Shown piece by piece: positions 1 to 6,322 of a stretch of DNA of 37,321 nt; position 1 is the stretch's first letter; the number at the start of each line of letters is the position of its first letter. Source of the DNA: Patescibacteria group bacterium (GTDB lineage Bacteria; Patescibacteriota; Minisyncoccia; UBA6257; 02-FULL-45-10c); the NCBI GenBank assembly GCA_028865335.1, contig JAGWKK010000003.1, forward strand, positions 1 to 37,321. Reading direction: 5' to 3'. A program made the position numbers and the translations under genes. A model generated the notes under the pieces. It was not told where the DNA came from. It saw only the letters and a program-made list of their open reading frames with translations, and did not search any database.

Positions 1-43
1 ATATGAACCTACTCTGATCCGAAAATGTATTATAGAGTTTCAT
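1..43 (-). CDS. Possible N-terminus of cysteinyl-tRNA synthetase (partial)
   Basis: A reading frame starting with ATG at 43 runs off the left edge. Its first residues include MKLYNTFS, which resembles the KLYNT start typical of cysteinyl-tRNA synthetase. Only 14 codons are visible. There is no Shine-Dalgarno, and a TATAAT-like hexamer lies inside the frame, so it could equally be promoter DNA. It would follow the PilM/FtsA-like gene on the same strand about 100 bases downstream. Treat it as a hint only. Confidence 0.25.
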   Translation of the reverse strand, partial: MKLYNTFSDQSRFI

Positions 44-139
44 ATGCATACTCATGGTCAATCATTCACAGTTATCTCACGGGGTTAAGGTTTGCTTCCT
101 GCCCTTCACTCGCTTCGCTCGGAAATGCAGAGCAAGCCC

Positions 140-1345
140 TTAGGTCACCAGCCAGCGCACCCGGCGGTTTGCCAGATGGCTCAGCGTATCTTCCTGCGGC
201 AGCAGCGCCAGCTCCAAAAGAGAGCTCACGCAGATGAGCGGATTATCCATTTCGCCCGCTTTCATATAGTGTATCCCATATCCGAGCTTTTCGGTAATAA
301 ATTGTGTGGATAACGAGAGCAGTTTCACCGGCTTCCGGAACCGGTTCTGGAAACGGGATGAGAACAGGACCGGCGGCATCTCGGCGATGGTGTTCACATA
401 CACCTCCGACGGATCGTCCCCCACCATGGATTCGATGCCGTTCGCGAATGAGGTCAGTTCGGTCACCAGCATCGGCTCGAATTTCCGGGAGAAGCCTCCG
501 GACATGTTTTCGGTCGCATATAAGCGGATCAGCGCGCGGCTGGTGTCGGGATCCAGATGGAAATACCGGCTCACCGATGACGGCAGATGGTCGCCGCCCC
601 AGTCGAACCAATCCTGATGGCCGAAGCGCTGGCGCAGCGACGCGAACACCGCCGTATGTTTCGGAAACAGATTCGCGACATAGAAATCGCCGTCGCCCCG
701 CACATGCGAAAGGATATGCGCGAGCGCAGTCCCCGCCTCCATCATCAGCACGATATTCTCCTTCGGCAGCAGTTCGCGGATGTCGCGCATGAACTCGCGC
801 GGCACGAAGGTCTGGCTGAAGAAGATTTCCACCGACTTCGCCTTGAAGCCGATCGGATTCACGACGCGATGTCCGTCAATCCTGATGTCGCGGATACGCA
901 CATCGGTCAGCAGCACGTCCACTTCGTCGATATTCATCTTCTGGGACACCTTGAAGCGGTGTTTGTCGAAGAACCGCCAGATCGCCTGCGAAATCAGGTT
1001 GTCCAGGTCGGCTTCGTCGATCACCTCTTTCGCGTTCTGCCGCACCAGGGAGACCGACGCGTACATCGTCGTCGCCAGGCGCGAATCCAAAGCCAGGACG
1101 ATCTTGTGCGTCTTCGCGTTCGGGATCCTTCGTAAGATTTTCTTGACTTCTTTGAGTGCCGCGAGCGGCGTATCATCGGCGGCAGTCGCCTGCCAGGTGC
1201 GCGCTACGGTGATTTGTTTATGAGAAAAGTCGGTTCTAAGAACAGTGACCCTGATATCGCGGCCCAGGATTTCAACCACGATATACTTATCACCTTTCAA
1301 AAGCAATTGTGAAAATATGTGTATGACGTTTGTGTGTAATTTCAC
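140..1345 (-). CDS. PilM/FtsA-like actin-fold ATPase homologue, divergent
   Basis: A 401-residue protein with the layout of the FtsA/PilM actin-like family. A first beta-rich segment (YIVVEILGRDIRVTVLR, from about residue 20) matches the position of phosphate-1. A middle SHS2-like subdomain (about residues 85-190) includes the family-style stretch around IRIDGHRVVNPIG. An alternating beta/alpha C-terminal half follows. In related systems such proteins sit on the inner membrane and organise type IV pilus or division machinery. No pilus genes are visible here, so the role is inferred from fold alone. The GTG start at 1345 lies 8 nt after an extended -10 (TGGTATAAT), which fits a leaderless message. 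An alternative GTG about 20 codons in has AGGTGA upstream. Confidence 0.5.
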   Translation of the reverse strand: MKLHTNVIHIFSQLLLKGDKYIVVEILGRDIRVTVLRTDFSHKQITVARTWQATAADDTPLAALKEVKKILRRIPNAKTHKIVLALDSRLATTMYASVSLVRQNAKEVIDEADLDNLISQAIWRFFDKHRFKVSQKMNIDEVDVLLTDVRIRDIRIDGHRVVNPIGFKAKSVEIFFSQTFVPREFMRDIRELLPKENIVLMMEAGTALAHILSHVRGDGDFYVANLFPKHTAVFASLRQRFGHQDWFDWGGDHLPSSVSRYFHLDPDTSRALIRLYATENMSGGFSRKFEPMLVTELTSFANGIESMVGDDPSEVYVNTIAEMPPVLFSSRFQNRFRKPVKLLSLSTQFITEKLGYGIHYMKAGEMDNPLICVSSLLELALLPQEDTLSHLANRRVRWLVT

Positions 1346-1353
1346 GTATCATT

Positions 1354-1362
1354 ATTATACCA
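1354..1362 (-). promoter_or_regulatory. Extended -10 promoter of the PilM/FtsA-like gene
   Basis: TGGTATAAT is a perfect extended -10 (TGnTATAAT). No good -35 is visible at 17 bases. The last base of the -10 is 8 nt from the GTG at 1345, so transcription would begin at or next to the start codon. Confidence 0.6.
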
Positions 1363-1397
1363 TCTTTCGGGCGGCGGGAATAGGCATCAAATGTAGC

Positions 1398-1417
1398 AAA
1401 AACCCCGCTTAGCGGGG
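1398..1417 (-). terminator. Intrinsic terminator with stop codon in the loop
   Basis: Read on the minus strand: CCCCGC, TAA, GCGGGG, then TTTTT. The three-base loop is exactly the TAA stop codon (1409-1411) of the upstream metzincin-like gene. Confidence 0.85.
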
Positions 1418-2008
1418 CATTAAGAGTCGGATCTTTTCGGCAAACAGGGCGCGTGAAGCTTCGTCAAAAAGTCTTCCGCCGGAACCCTTAAAATACATAA
1501 CCGTTCCGGGAACTTCGGAGTGTCCGATTCCGAAGAGATGCGCCTGTTCATGAACGCACGCAAGAGCGATCTGCCAGAGATGTGCGCGCCGAAGCGCGTC
1601 GGTATAAGTGACATCCGGCTCCGGCGCAGTACCGACAACCATCACTCCGCTTCCCAAGCCGGCTTTGAAATCAGAGTCTCCCGTTCCGCCATCCCCCCTG
1701 CTCAACAGGCCGGAAACAAATAAGCACGCGCTCCCGGGAATATCCGGCTGCTTCTCGCGGGCCTCGCGGAGCAGACGATTTCTTACGATGGACGGAATCG
1801 GACTGGCCGAAACCGAATGATGCCATTGCATGATCGGAACCAATCCCGTGTAATACCCGAACGGAAGCTGATTATATTCCTGAAAAATGCGATTGGCACA
1901 ATCCAGGATATGAGTCGGGAAAATACCGAACCGCGCAAGATCAGTGCGCGCCGAATCATCGAGATAGATCACTACGCGCTTCTGCCATATATAAGAAGGA
2001 AGGTCCAT
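1409..2008 (-). CDS. Metzincin-like (matrixin-type) zinc metalloprotease
   Basis: A 199-residue protein with a complete metzincin signature. HEQAHLFGIGH supplies three zinc-binding histidines (about residues 153, 157, 163) and the catalytic Glu154. The Met-turn methionine (PGTVMY, about residue 171) is eight residues after the third histidine, the same spacing as in matrix metalloproteinases. It is therefore expected to be an active zinc endopeptidase. No signal peptide is visible, so either it acts in the cytoplasm or export is not obvious. The start at 2008 is chosen because AAAGAGAGG lies 6 nt upstream. The longer frame would begin inside the terminator of the neighbouring gene. It is a sister of the gene at 2090-2755, with the same order of segments and weak similarity throughout. 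Confidence 0.75.
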   Translation of the reverse strand: MDLPSYIWQKRVVIYLDDSARTDLARFGIFPTHILDCANRIFQEYNQLPFGYYTGLVPIMQWHHSVSASPIPSIVRNRLLREAREKQPDIPGSACLFVSGLLSRGDGGTGDSDFKAGLGSGVMVVGTAPEPDVTYTDALRRAHLWQIALACVHEQAHLFGIGHSEVPGTVMYFKGSGGRLFDEASRALFAEKIRLLMPR

Positions 2009-2068
2009 CACCATCCTCTCTTTCAGAGACCTGCTCAGAGCATACGCAATCAGGAGTCCGAAATCAAG

Positions 2069-2101
2069 AAAAAGCCCCACACCTACCAGTTATGTGCGGG
2101 G
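2069..2101 (-). terminator. Intrinsic terminator with stop codon in the loop
   Basis: On the minus strand a CCCCGCACA arm pairs with TGTGGGG, then CTTTTTC. The TAA stop (2090-2092) of the upstream protease gene is inside the loop. Confidence 0.75.
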
Positions 2102-2755
2102 CGTAAAAACGTCCAGCTTCTCCTGAAGAATCGTCAGAGATCTTTTGTCGAAATAAGAATTGGCAACCCCCTTCCACCGATACATGAGAGTTCGTGAATC
2201 ATCCTCAATGTGCTCGGTGACTCCGTAGAGATGCGCCTGCTCATGCGCGACAACCCGGGCCATCGCGCGCAACTGCCGAAGTCGAAATGGAGACAGGTCA
2301 TCCGGGATTCCCCAGTCCGCAATCTTTTGCCGAAAACTCTTCCGAGGGCCGGCGACACCGATCAGCATCGGACCGGTTCCGAATCCCGGAATCACGAACT
2401 GATTGGGCACTACGCCGCATCCGAGTTCGACCCGACCCGTAAAAAAGACGGCAATGTCGGGTTGCGCCGACTCCTCTGAGAATTCCTGTTTTATGACCGA
2501 AGCACACCGGTCCAGGAATTCGTCATAACTCTCCAACTCCGGAATATCATAAGCGAAGGAAAGATTGTGAAGCCACAACGATATCGAACACGATTCCAGA
2601 TCATACGGCAGATGCAAATCATTCATGCGGAAAATCCGTACTGCCTCGGCAAGAACCTCGGTCGGCCGGATGCGATAGTACGTCAGCATGTTCATCGCCG
2701 ACAAATCGCAATAGATCCCGATCCGTTTCGTCTTGGCCGTCAGCGCCTTATGCAC
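2090..2755 (-). CDS. Metzincin-like protease with altered zinc motif
   Basis: A 221-residue sister of the protease at 1409-2008. The catalytic helix reads HEQAHLYGVTEH (residues 171-182). HExxHxxG is intact, but the third ligand position (residue 181) is Glu and the histidine is displaced by one to residue 182. The Met-turn (TLMY, Met191) keeps its place. Either Glu181 binds zinc, or His182 does through a one-residue bulge, or the enzyme is impaired. No signal peptide is seen. The start is GTG at 2755 with GAGGTG about 6 nt upstream. The two genes are in tandem, each with its own terminator, so they can be expressed separately. Family assignment rests on the motif. Confidence 0.65.
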   Translation of the reverse strand: MHKALTAKTKRIGIYCDLSAMNMLTYYRIRPTEVLAEAVRIFRMNDLHLPYDLESCSISLWLHNLSFAYDIPELESYDEFLDRCASVIKQEFSEESAQPDIAVFFTGRVELGCGVVPNQFVIPGFGTGPMLIGVAGPRKSFRQKIADWGIPDDLSPFRLRQLRAMARVVAHEQAHLYGVTEHIEDDSRTLMYRWKGVANSYFDKRSLTILQEKLDVFTPRT

Positions 2756-2810
2756 GCAACACCTCGGTTAACGATCTATTCAGAGAGTACAGCTTCCGCA
2801 CCGCAAAATC

Positions 2811-2839
2811 AAATAAAAAAACGGCTCCTTACGGAGCCG
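2811..2839 (-). terminator. Intrinsic terminator, copy 1 of a repeated hairpin
   Basis: CGGCTCCTTACGGAGCCG (2822-2839) followed on the minus strand by a run of T. The TAA stop of the gene at 2829-3608 lies exactly in the four-base loop. The same 18 bases recur at 5104-5121 and 5703-5720. Confidence 0.85.
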
Positions 2840-3608
2840 CGTCCAGCCAGTGCCGGGAATAGTCACTGTCCAGGGATTTCACGAATTTCTGTTCATACTT
2901 CGAGCCCATCGCCCGGAACTCGTCGAGCATCTTTCGCGCGGTACCTTTCAAAAGATCGGGCGGCACTTGGGCAAAATGAGCTAAGAACGCCGTGTGGATG
3001 TCCCAACCATCCACGACCTCCCTCCGCCAGATTCGCTCCAGCAAACCGACTACGCATTCCTTATCTTCGTTCCGGCGCAGATACATCTCAAGCAGTAAGC
3101 GAAAAGCGTACGGAGCCGTCTCCGGGATATCAAGAAGCTGGAAGCAGACCCAGGATTCACCTGAGGCGCGAAGATACGGCATCGCCGCGCGCATCGCCGA
3201 ACTGCGTAGGCACTTGAGACGGAAAGTCGCCAAGGTGATCCCGAGAAAGATCGATGCGGCTTGGCTGAATTCGGGTATCCCGCCGCACACATCAACCACA
3301 TGGGATGCCTGGAATGCGACATAGCGCGAATCAGGACGCCCCCAGTAATTGCGCACGGGAACCTTCACCAGCGGCTTCCGCAGCAGAAGCGCATACACGC
3401 GCAGGCAGGCCTCGATAGCCGCGGGACGCAATGCGGGATATCCCTTCTTGGTGATGATCTCTATGACCACCTCAGGAGGTGCTTCACCCGCACGCCCATC
3501 GGAGGTCACCTGCGGAAGCGTATCCTTCCAGAGAATGCGTTTCTTGAAAAAAGAAACCTGTTCCTTGAACGTTTTTTGGGAAAGTTCCTCAAAGAATTTC
3601 TTATTCAT
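2829..3608 (-). CDS. Unknown alpha-helical protein
   Basis: About 259 residues, not recognised. The sequence is predicted mostly helical, with a basic N-terminus (MNKKFFEEL...KTFKEQVSFFKKR) and several repeated-looking helices from residue 60 on, somewhat like an armadillo/HEAT-type solenoid. Neither a signal peptide nor a membrane segment is seen. Cysteines are scattered and do not form a metal motif. The ATG at 3608 is chosen because GGGAGAG ends 7 nt upstream; a GTG three bases earlier is also possible. The gene shares its terminator hairpin sequence with two exported-protein genes nearby, so it belongs to the same small-gene island. Confidence 0.6.
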   Translation of the reverse strand: MNKKFFEELSQKTFKEQVSFFKKRILWKDTLPQVTSDGRAGEAPPEVVIEIITKKGYPALRPAAIEACLRVYALLLRKPLVKVPVRNYWGRPDSRYVAFQASHVVDVCGGIPEFSQAASIFLGITLATFRLKCLRSSAMRAAMPYLRASGESWVCFQLLDIPETAPYAFRLLLEMYLRRNEDKECVVGLLERIWRREVVDGWDIHTAFLAHFAQVPPDLLKGTARKMLDEFRAMGSKYEQKFVKSLDSDYSRHWLDAAP

Positions 3609-3710
3609 CACGCCACTCTCCCGGATTTAAGAGGATCTATCCCAAAAGATACTCCGCCGGAAAACAAAAATCAAACCGCGCCGTTCCGAAGCGTTCCGGA
3701 AATGAGAATA

Positions 3711-3737
3711 AAAAAGACGGCTCAACGCTGAGCCGTC
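3711..3737 (-). terminator. Intrinsic terminator overlapping the stop codon
   Basis: GACGGCTC and GAGCCGTC arms (8 bp) around a six-base loop, then a T run on the minus strand. The TGA stop (3722-3724) straddles the arm/loop border. Confidence 0.8.
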
Positions 3738-4231
3738 TCTGTCTGCAGTTCCTGCACCTTATTCACCAGATCGTCCACCAGAAGCTTGGCCGCATGCTTC
3801 GCCATCCAGGCCTTGCTGTGCCACCGCGACTCGGTGACCGTCTGGCTGAGAGGCACGATCCTGATCTTGTACCGATCCGGAATGTGCACCGCCAGCGCGG
3901 ACTCGAGCTTCGCGGGACTCCCGTCCGCCGACCGGATGTACGCCATCTTCATGGTGAAGAAGTACAGCATCCGCCGACGGGAGAGCTCGTTCCAGGTCGC
4001 CGCGACCAGGCTGTCCGCCAGCATCTTCTGGTCAGGCGAGAGCCGCTTGATCGCGGACGCCTTCTTCGCGGAGTACCGGGCGATCTTGGACTGAGGAGCG
4101 TCGAGCCGGGCATAGACGTCCACGTAGCTCGACACCGCCCCGACGCCGTCCGCGCCGCAGGTGGCGCTGAATGCCGGCTTGCAGCTGAACAGCATGCATC
4201 CGGCCACGGCCGCGAGAGTGAGTCGCTTCAT
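3722..4231 (-). CDS. Exported protein of unknown function, paralogue A
   Basis: 169 residues with a clear export signal: MKRLTLAAVAGCMLFSCKPAFSA. It may be cut after AFSA, or lipidated at the cysteine in LFSC. The mature part shares a pattern with the gene at 5710-6255: YVDVY near its start, an SLVAATW helix, MKMAYI, a beta segment ending in IPDRYKI, and a C-terminal amphipathic helix with many Lys/Glu/Gln. The two are therefore diverged paralogues, possibly small envelope or surface proteins. No known domain is recognised. The start is fixed by AGGAGG 5 nt upstream of the ATG at 4231. The promoter has TTGACT and TATCAT boxes 17 bases apart (4275-4303). Confidence 0.7.
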   Translation of the reverse strand: MKRLTLAAVAGCMLFSCKPAFSATCGADGVGAVSSYVDVYARLDAPQSKIARYSAKKASAIKRLSPDQKMLADSLVAATWNELSRRRMLYFFTMKMAYIRSADGSPAKLESALAVHIPDRYKIRIVPLSQTVTESRWHSKAWMAKHAAKLLVDDLVNKVQELQTETAQR

Positions 4232-4274
4232 GCTTCCTCCTTGGGAATTTAGTTCTGGCACGTACTGAGAACAA

Positions 4275-4303
4275 ATGATACTCCTATTTTTGCAAAAAGT
4301 CAA
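4275..4303 (-). promoter_or_regulatory. Sigma-70 promoter using a repeat-derived -35
   Basis: TTGACT (4298-4303) and TATCAT (4275-4280) with a 17-base spacer, directed at the exported-protein gene starting at 4231. The -35 is the terminal GTTGAC of the inverted-repeat element at 4299-4369. Confidence 0.7.
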
Positions 4304-4369
4304 CCCCGCACCTTTCGAGGAGTGTGGGGCTGCAGAAGGTGCTACTCCTCGAAAGGTGCGGGGTCAACC
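4299..4369. repeat. Inverted-repeat element with GTCAAC ends (locus A)
   Basis: Perfect 21-bp arms at 4303-4323 and 4344-4364 around a 20-base loop. GTCAAC flanks both sides in the same orientation. The arm sequence (ACCCCGCACCTTTCGAGGAG) recurs almost unchanged at 29094-29113 and 29198-29217. It sits between divergent genes and abuts a promoter on each side. It is not followed by a T run, so it is not a plain terminator. Confidence 0.8.
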
Positions 4370-4377
4370 CGGTAAAA

Positions 4378-4406
4378 TTGACATCTCCAACATTACCTGA
4401 TACTAT
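4378..4406 (+). promoter_or_regulatory. Sigma-70 promoter of the membrane-protein gene
   Basis: Consensus TTGACA (4378-4383), a 17-base spacer, and TACTAT (4401-4406), directed at the gene starting at 4445. It lies 14 bases beyond the inverted repeat. Confidence 0.75.
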
Positions 4407-4444
4407 ATTTCTGGATCGTTAAATACTCAAAAAACGGAGGAAGT

Positions 4445-5029
4445 ATGCAGATCAGGAAAAACTCCTGGCACTACAAGGTCTGGGCTTGGTCCCACCTTGC
4501 AGCATCGGACTGTAAGCATCAGGACGGGGAAACGTCGCTCTGCCGGTATTTCTGGAGAGTAGTGCTCGCTCTGTTCTGGCTTCCGATCACAGCGCTGTAT
4601 CTCTTTGCGGGCAAGATGATCTGGATTTCCATGAACTATCTTTCCCTCTTTGCCATCCCTGAAAGTAATTACTATTGGCACCCTCTTGTACTCGATAGCT
4701 GCTGCGATATGGATTCTTATGGCAAACTTACGTTCTTCTTCAGCACTGGGGGAAATATTGTCTGGGCATCCCTTATCCTGATATCGATCAAGGTGATAGA
4801 GATCATTCGCGTAAACGGCGCACATTGGCTCATCCTCACTTCCTGCTACTGGCTTTCCATGGCAATCGCAGTCATTGCAGGACTCGCCACAGTAATAATG
4901 ATGCCCATGATAGCCAGGCGAGCTTATAAGAAACGGGAGAAGAAAACGGATGACGAACCCTCGCTGATTGCCGCTTATCTCAAGGCGGCGAAAGACAACG
5001 TCTGTCCGGTCATCAACTTTACGGACTGA
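4445..5029 (+). CDS. Multi-pass membrane protein of unknown function
   Basis: 194 residues with about three to four hydrophobic segments (roughly residues 37-60, 100-118, 127-155), then a charged cytosolic tail. The end reads SLIAAYLKAAKDNVCPVINF. From memory, similar tails (a short helix followed by CPxIxF) occur in small hypothetical proteins of these bacteria and in some phages, but I cannot name a family. The N-terminal SWHYKVWAW is aromatic-rich. The start is supported by GGAGG before the ATG and by a consensus promoter upstream. It is the only plus-strand gene of the small-gene island and has its own terminator. Confidence 0.7.
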   Translation: MQIRKNSWHYKVWAWSHLAASDCKHQDGETSLCRYFWRVVLALFWLPITALYLFAGKMIWISMNYLSLFAIPESNYYWHPLVLDSCCDMDSYGKLTFFFSTGGNIVWASLILISIKVIEIIRVNGAHWLILTSCYWLSMAIAVIAGLATVIMMPMIARRAYKKREKKTDDEPSLIAAYLKAAKDNVCPVINFTD

Positions 5030-5035
5030 TCCAAC

Positions 5036-5071
5036 AGCCCCGCGAACACAGAGATGTTCCGGGGCTTTTTA
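5036..5071 (+). terminator. Intrinsic terminator
   Basis: AGCCCC and GGGGCT arms followed by TTTTT, just after the stop of the membrane-protein gene. Confidence 0.75.
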
Positions 5072-5093
5072 TATATCTCAACAGAAGTTTTGA

Positions 5094-5121
5094 AACAAAA
5101 AAACGGCTCCTTACGGAGCCG
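5094..5121 (-). terminator. Intrinsic terminator, copy 2 of the repeated hairpin
   Basis: Same 18-base hairpin as at 2822-2839, followed by a T run on the minus strand. Here the stop codon (5128-5130) lies just before the hairpin, not inside it. Confidence 0.85.
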
Positions 5122-5127
5122 CGGCTA

Positions 5128-5628
5128 TCAATTGACGAAATGATCGCTGGGCTGTTCTTGAACCAGCTCATACAGAGCCGGGTGGGCGTAGATCACCTTC
5201 TTTTTTGCAAAGCCGAGCGTCAGAATCTTCCGCAGAAGACTCGGTTTCTTGTACACCATCAGAATGCTTTGCTTGTCCATGGTGTAGGAAGCGGTATATG
5301 AAACGCCCGAAGTCTTCTCGATCAGCAGCTGCGAGGTCACATCGCTCAGTACGCCCTTCATGCAGAACGGGGTATCCAATCTATACTGATACCTCCTCGG
5401 CGGGTGCATCAACCTGACGCTGTTCAGATCACGGTCGATCCGTGCGACATTCAGGAAATACTCCCGCATCGGCATCGCGGGAATCCAATGCGAGTAACAG
5501 ACAGTCACCTTCTGGTTCTTCGCTTCGCGCAATTTGAGCCAACAGGCAGGAGATCCGCTGATACACTCGGCGGAAGAAGTTGCAGAGCAGATAGCCAGCG
5601 CCACCAGCAAAAGCACGATCTTCTTCAT
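5128..5628 (-). CDS. Small exported protein of unknown function
   Basis: 166 residues with a standard signal peptide (MKKIVLLLVALAICSATSSAE, cleavage after SSA). The mature domain starts CISGSPACW and has four cysteines, which could form disulfides if it folds outside the cytoplasm. The rest is beta-rich with no recognised family. The start at 5628 is preferred over the ATG two codons earlier because GGAGG sits 7 nt from the second ATG and only 1 nt from the first. It lies between the two paralogous exported-protein genes and uses the same terminator hairpin as one of them. Confidence 0.7.
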   Translation of the reverse strand: MKKIVLLLVALAICSATSSAECISGSPACWLKLREAKNQKVTVCYSHWIPAMPMREYFLNVARIDRDLNSVRLMHPPRRYQYRLDTPFCMKGVLSDVTSQLLIEKTSGVSYTASYTMDKQSILMVYKKPSLLRKILTLGFAKKKVIYAHPALYELVQEQPSDHFVN

Positions 5629-5696
5629 TTCCATTCCTCCATTTTTGTTTTGAAACTACCGCATTTATACTATTAAAAATTCATATTCCTGTCAAA

Positions 5697-5720
5697 CAAA
5701 AACGGCTCCTTACGGAGCCG
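5697..5720 (-). terminator. Intrinsic terminator, copy 3 of the repeated hairpin
   Basis: Third copy of the 18-base hairpin. The TAA stop (5710-5712) of the exported-protein gene is in the loop, and a T run follows on the minus strand. Confidence 0.85.
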
Positions 5721-6255
5721 CACGCTGATCCTGCAAAACCTTTTCCAACTTCTTCGCCAGTCGCTCGGACAACTCCGATGCCATCGCCGCGGGATTGGCA
5801 TTCCCGGATTGCCCGCTCACCATGTCCCGAATGACGAAAGTTTTCATCGTCCCGTTCCGAGCGGGAACGTTGATCATCAGAGAAACGTTCAGAAGGCTAT
5901 CCCCATGGTGTTCCTGAGGAAGGTACGACATCTTCATGCTCAGGAGGTAGGGGGCATTCTCCTTCTTGTCCGACATGTCCCAATCGGCCATCTCGTAGCC
6001 ATCCTTCATCAGCCGGGAGCAGGTAGCCCACATCAGACTGACCGCCATCATCTTCTCCGCGACGTAAGGTTCTTCCCCCGAGGGAGTGTCCCAGTCGAGG
6101 CGAAGGAGTTTGGATCCCCGAAGCTCGGGATAGTTCCATCCGAAGGCATAGATGTCGACGTAGCCGCGCAGCAGGACGGGCTTCGCCATCGGCGCCGCCG
6201 AAGCGATGCCTGATACGACCGCCGACAACGCAAACGCCGCCAGCAACTTCTTCAT
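5710..6255 (-). CDS. Exported protein of unknown function, paralogue B
   Basis: 181 residues with a signal peptide (MKKLLAAFALSAVVSGIASA, cut before APMAK). The mature protein parallels the gene at 3722-4231: YVDIY, the segment KMMAVSLMWAT matching its KMLADSLVAAT, LSMKMSYL matching FTMKMAYI, a beta segment ending INVPAR, and a C-terminal Lys/Glu helix. This makes a duplicated family of small envelope proteins with strong divergence. No catalytic motif is seen. GAGAGG lies 7 nt before the ATG at 6255. Confidence 0.7.
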   Translation of the reverse strand: MKKLLAAFALSAVVSGIASAAPMAKPVLLRGYVDIYAFGWNYPELRGSKLLRLDWDTPSGEEPYVAEKMMAVSLMWATCSRLMKDGYEMADWDMSDKKENAPYLLSMKMSYLPQEHHGDSLLNVSLMINVPARNGTMKTFVIRDMVSGQSGNANPAAMASELSERLAKKLEKVLQDQRAAP

Positions 6256-6322
6256 CTCACCACCTCTCCTGTCCAGATTTGTTTCTCAAACGTCCGGTAG
6301 TATCGTACTAGATTCCGGGAAC

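Noticed and set aside
103-125. A GAGCGAAGCGAG-type repeat downstream of the first gene
   Set aside because: Resembles frequent dispersed repeats but is short, single in this stretch and without clear structure.
4299-4369. A transcription terminator for the gene at 3722 or 4445
   Set aside because: The element lies upstream of both divergent genes and has no T run.
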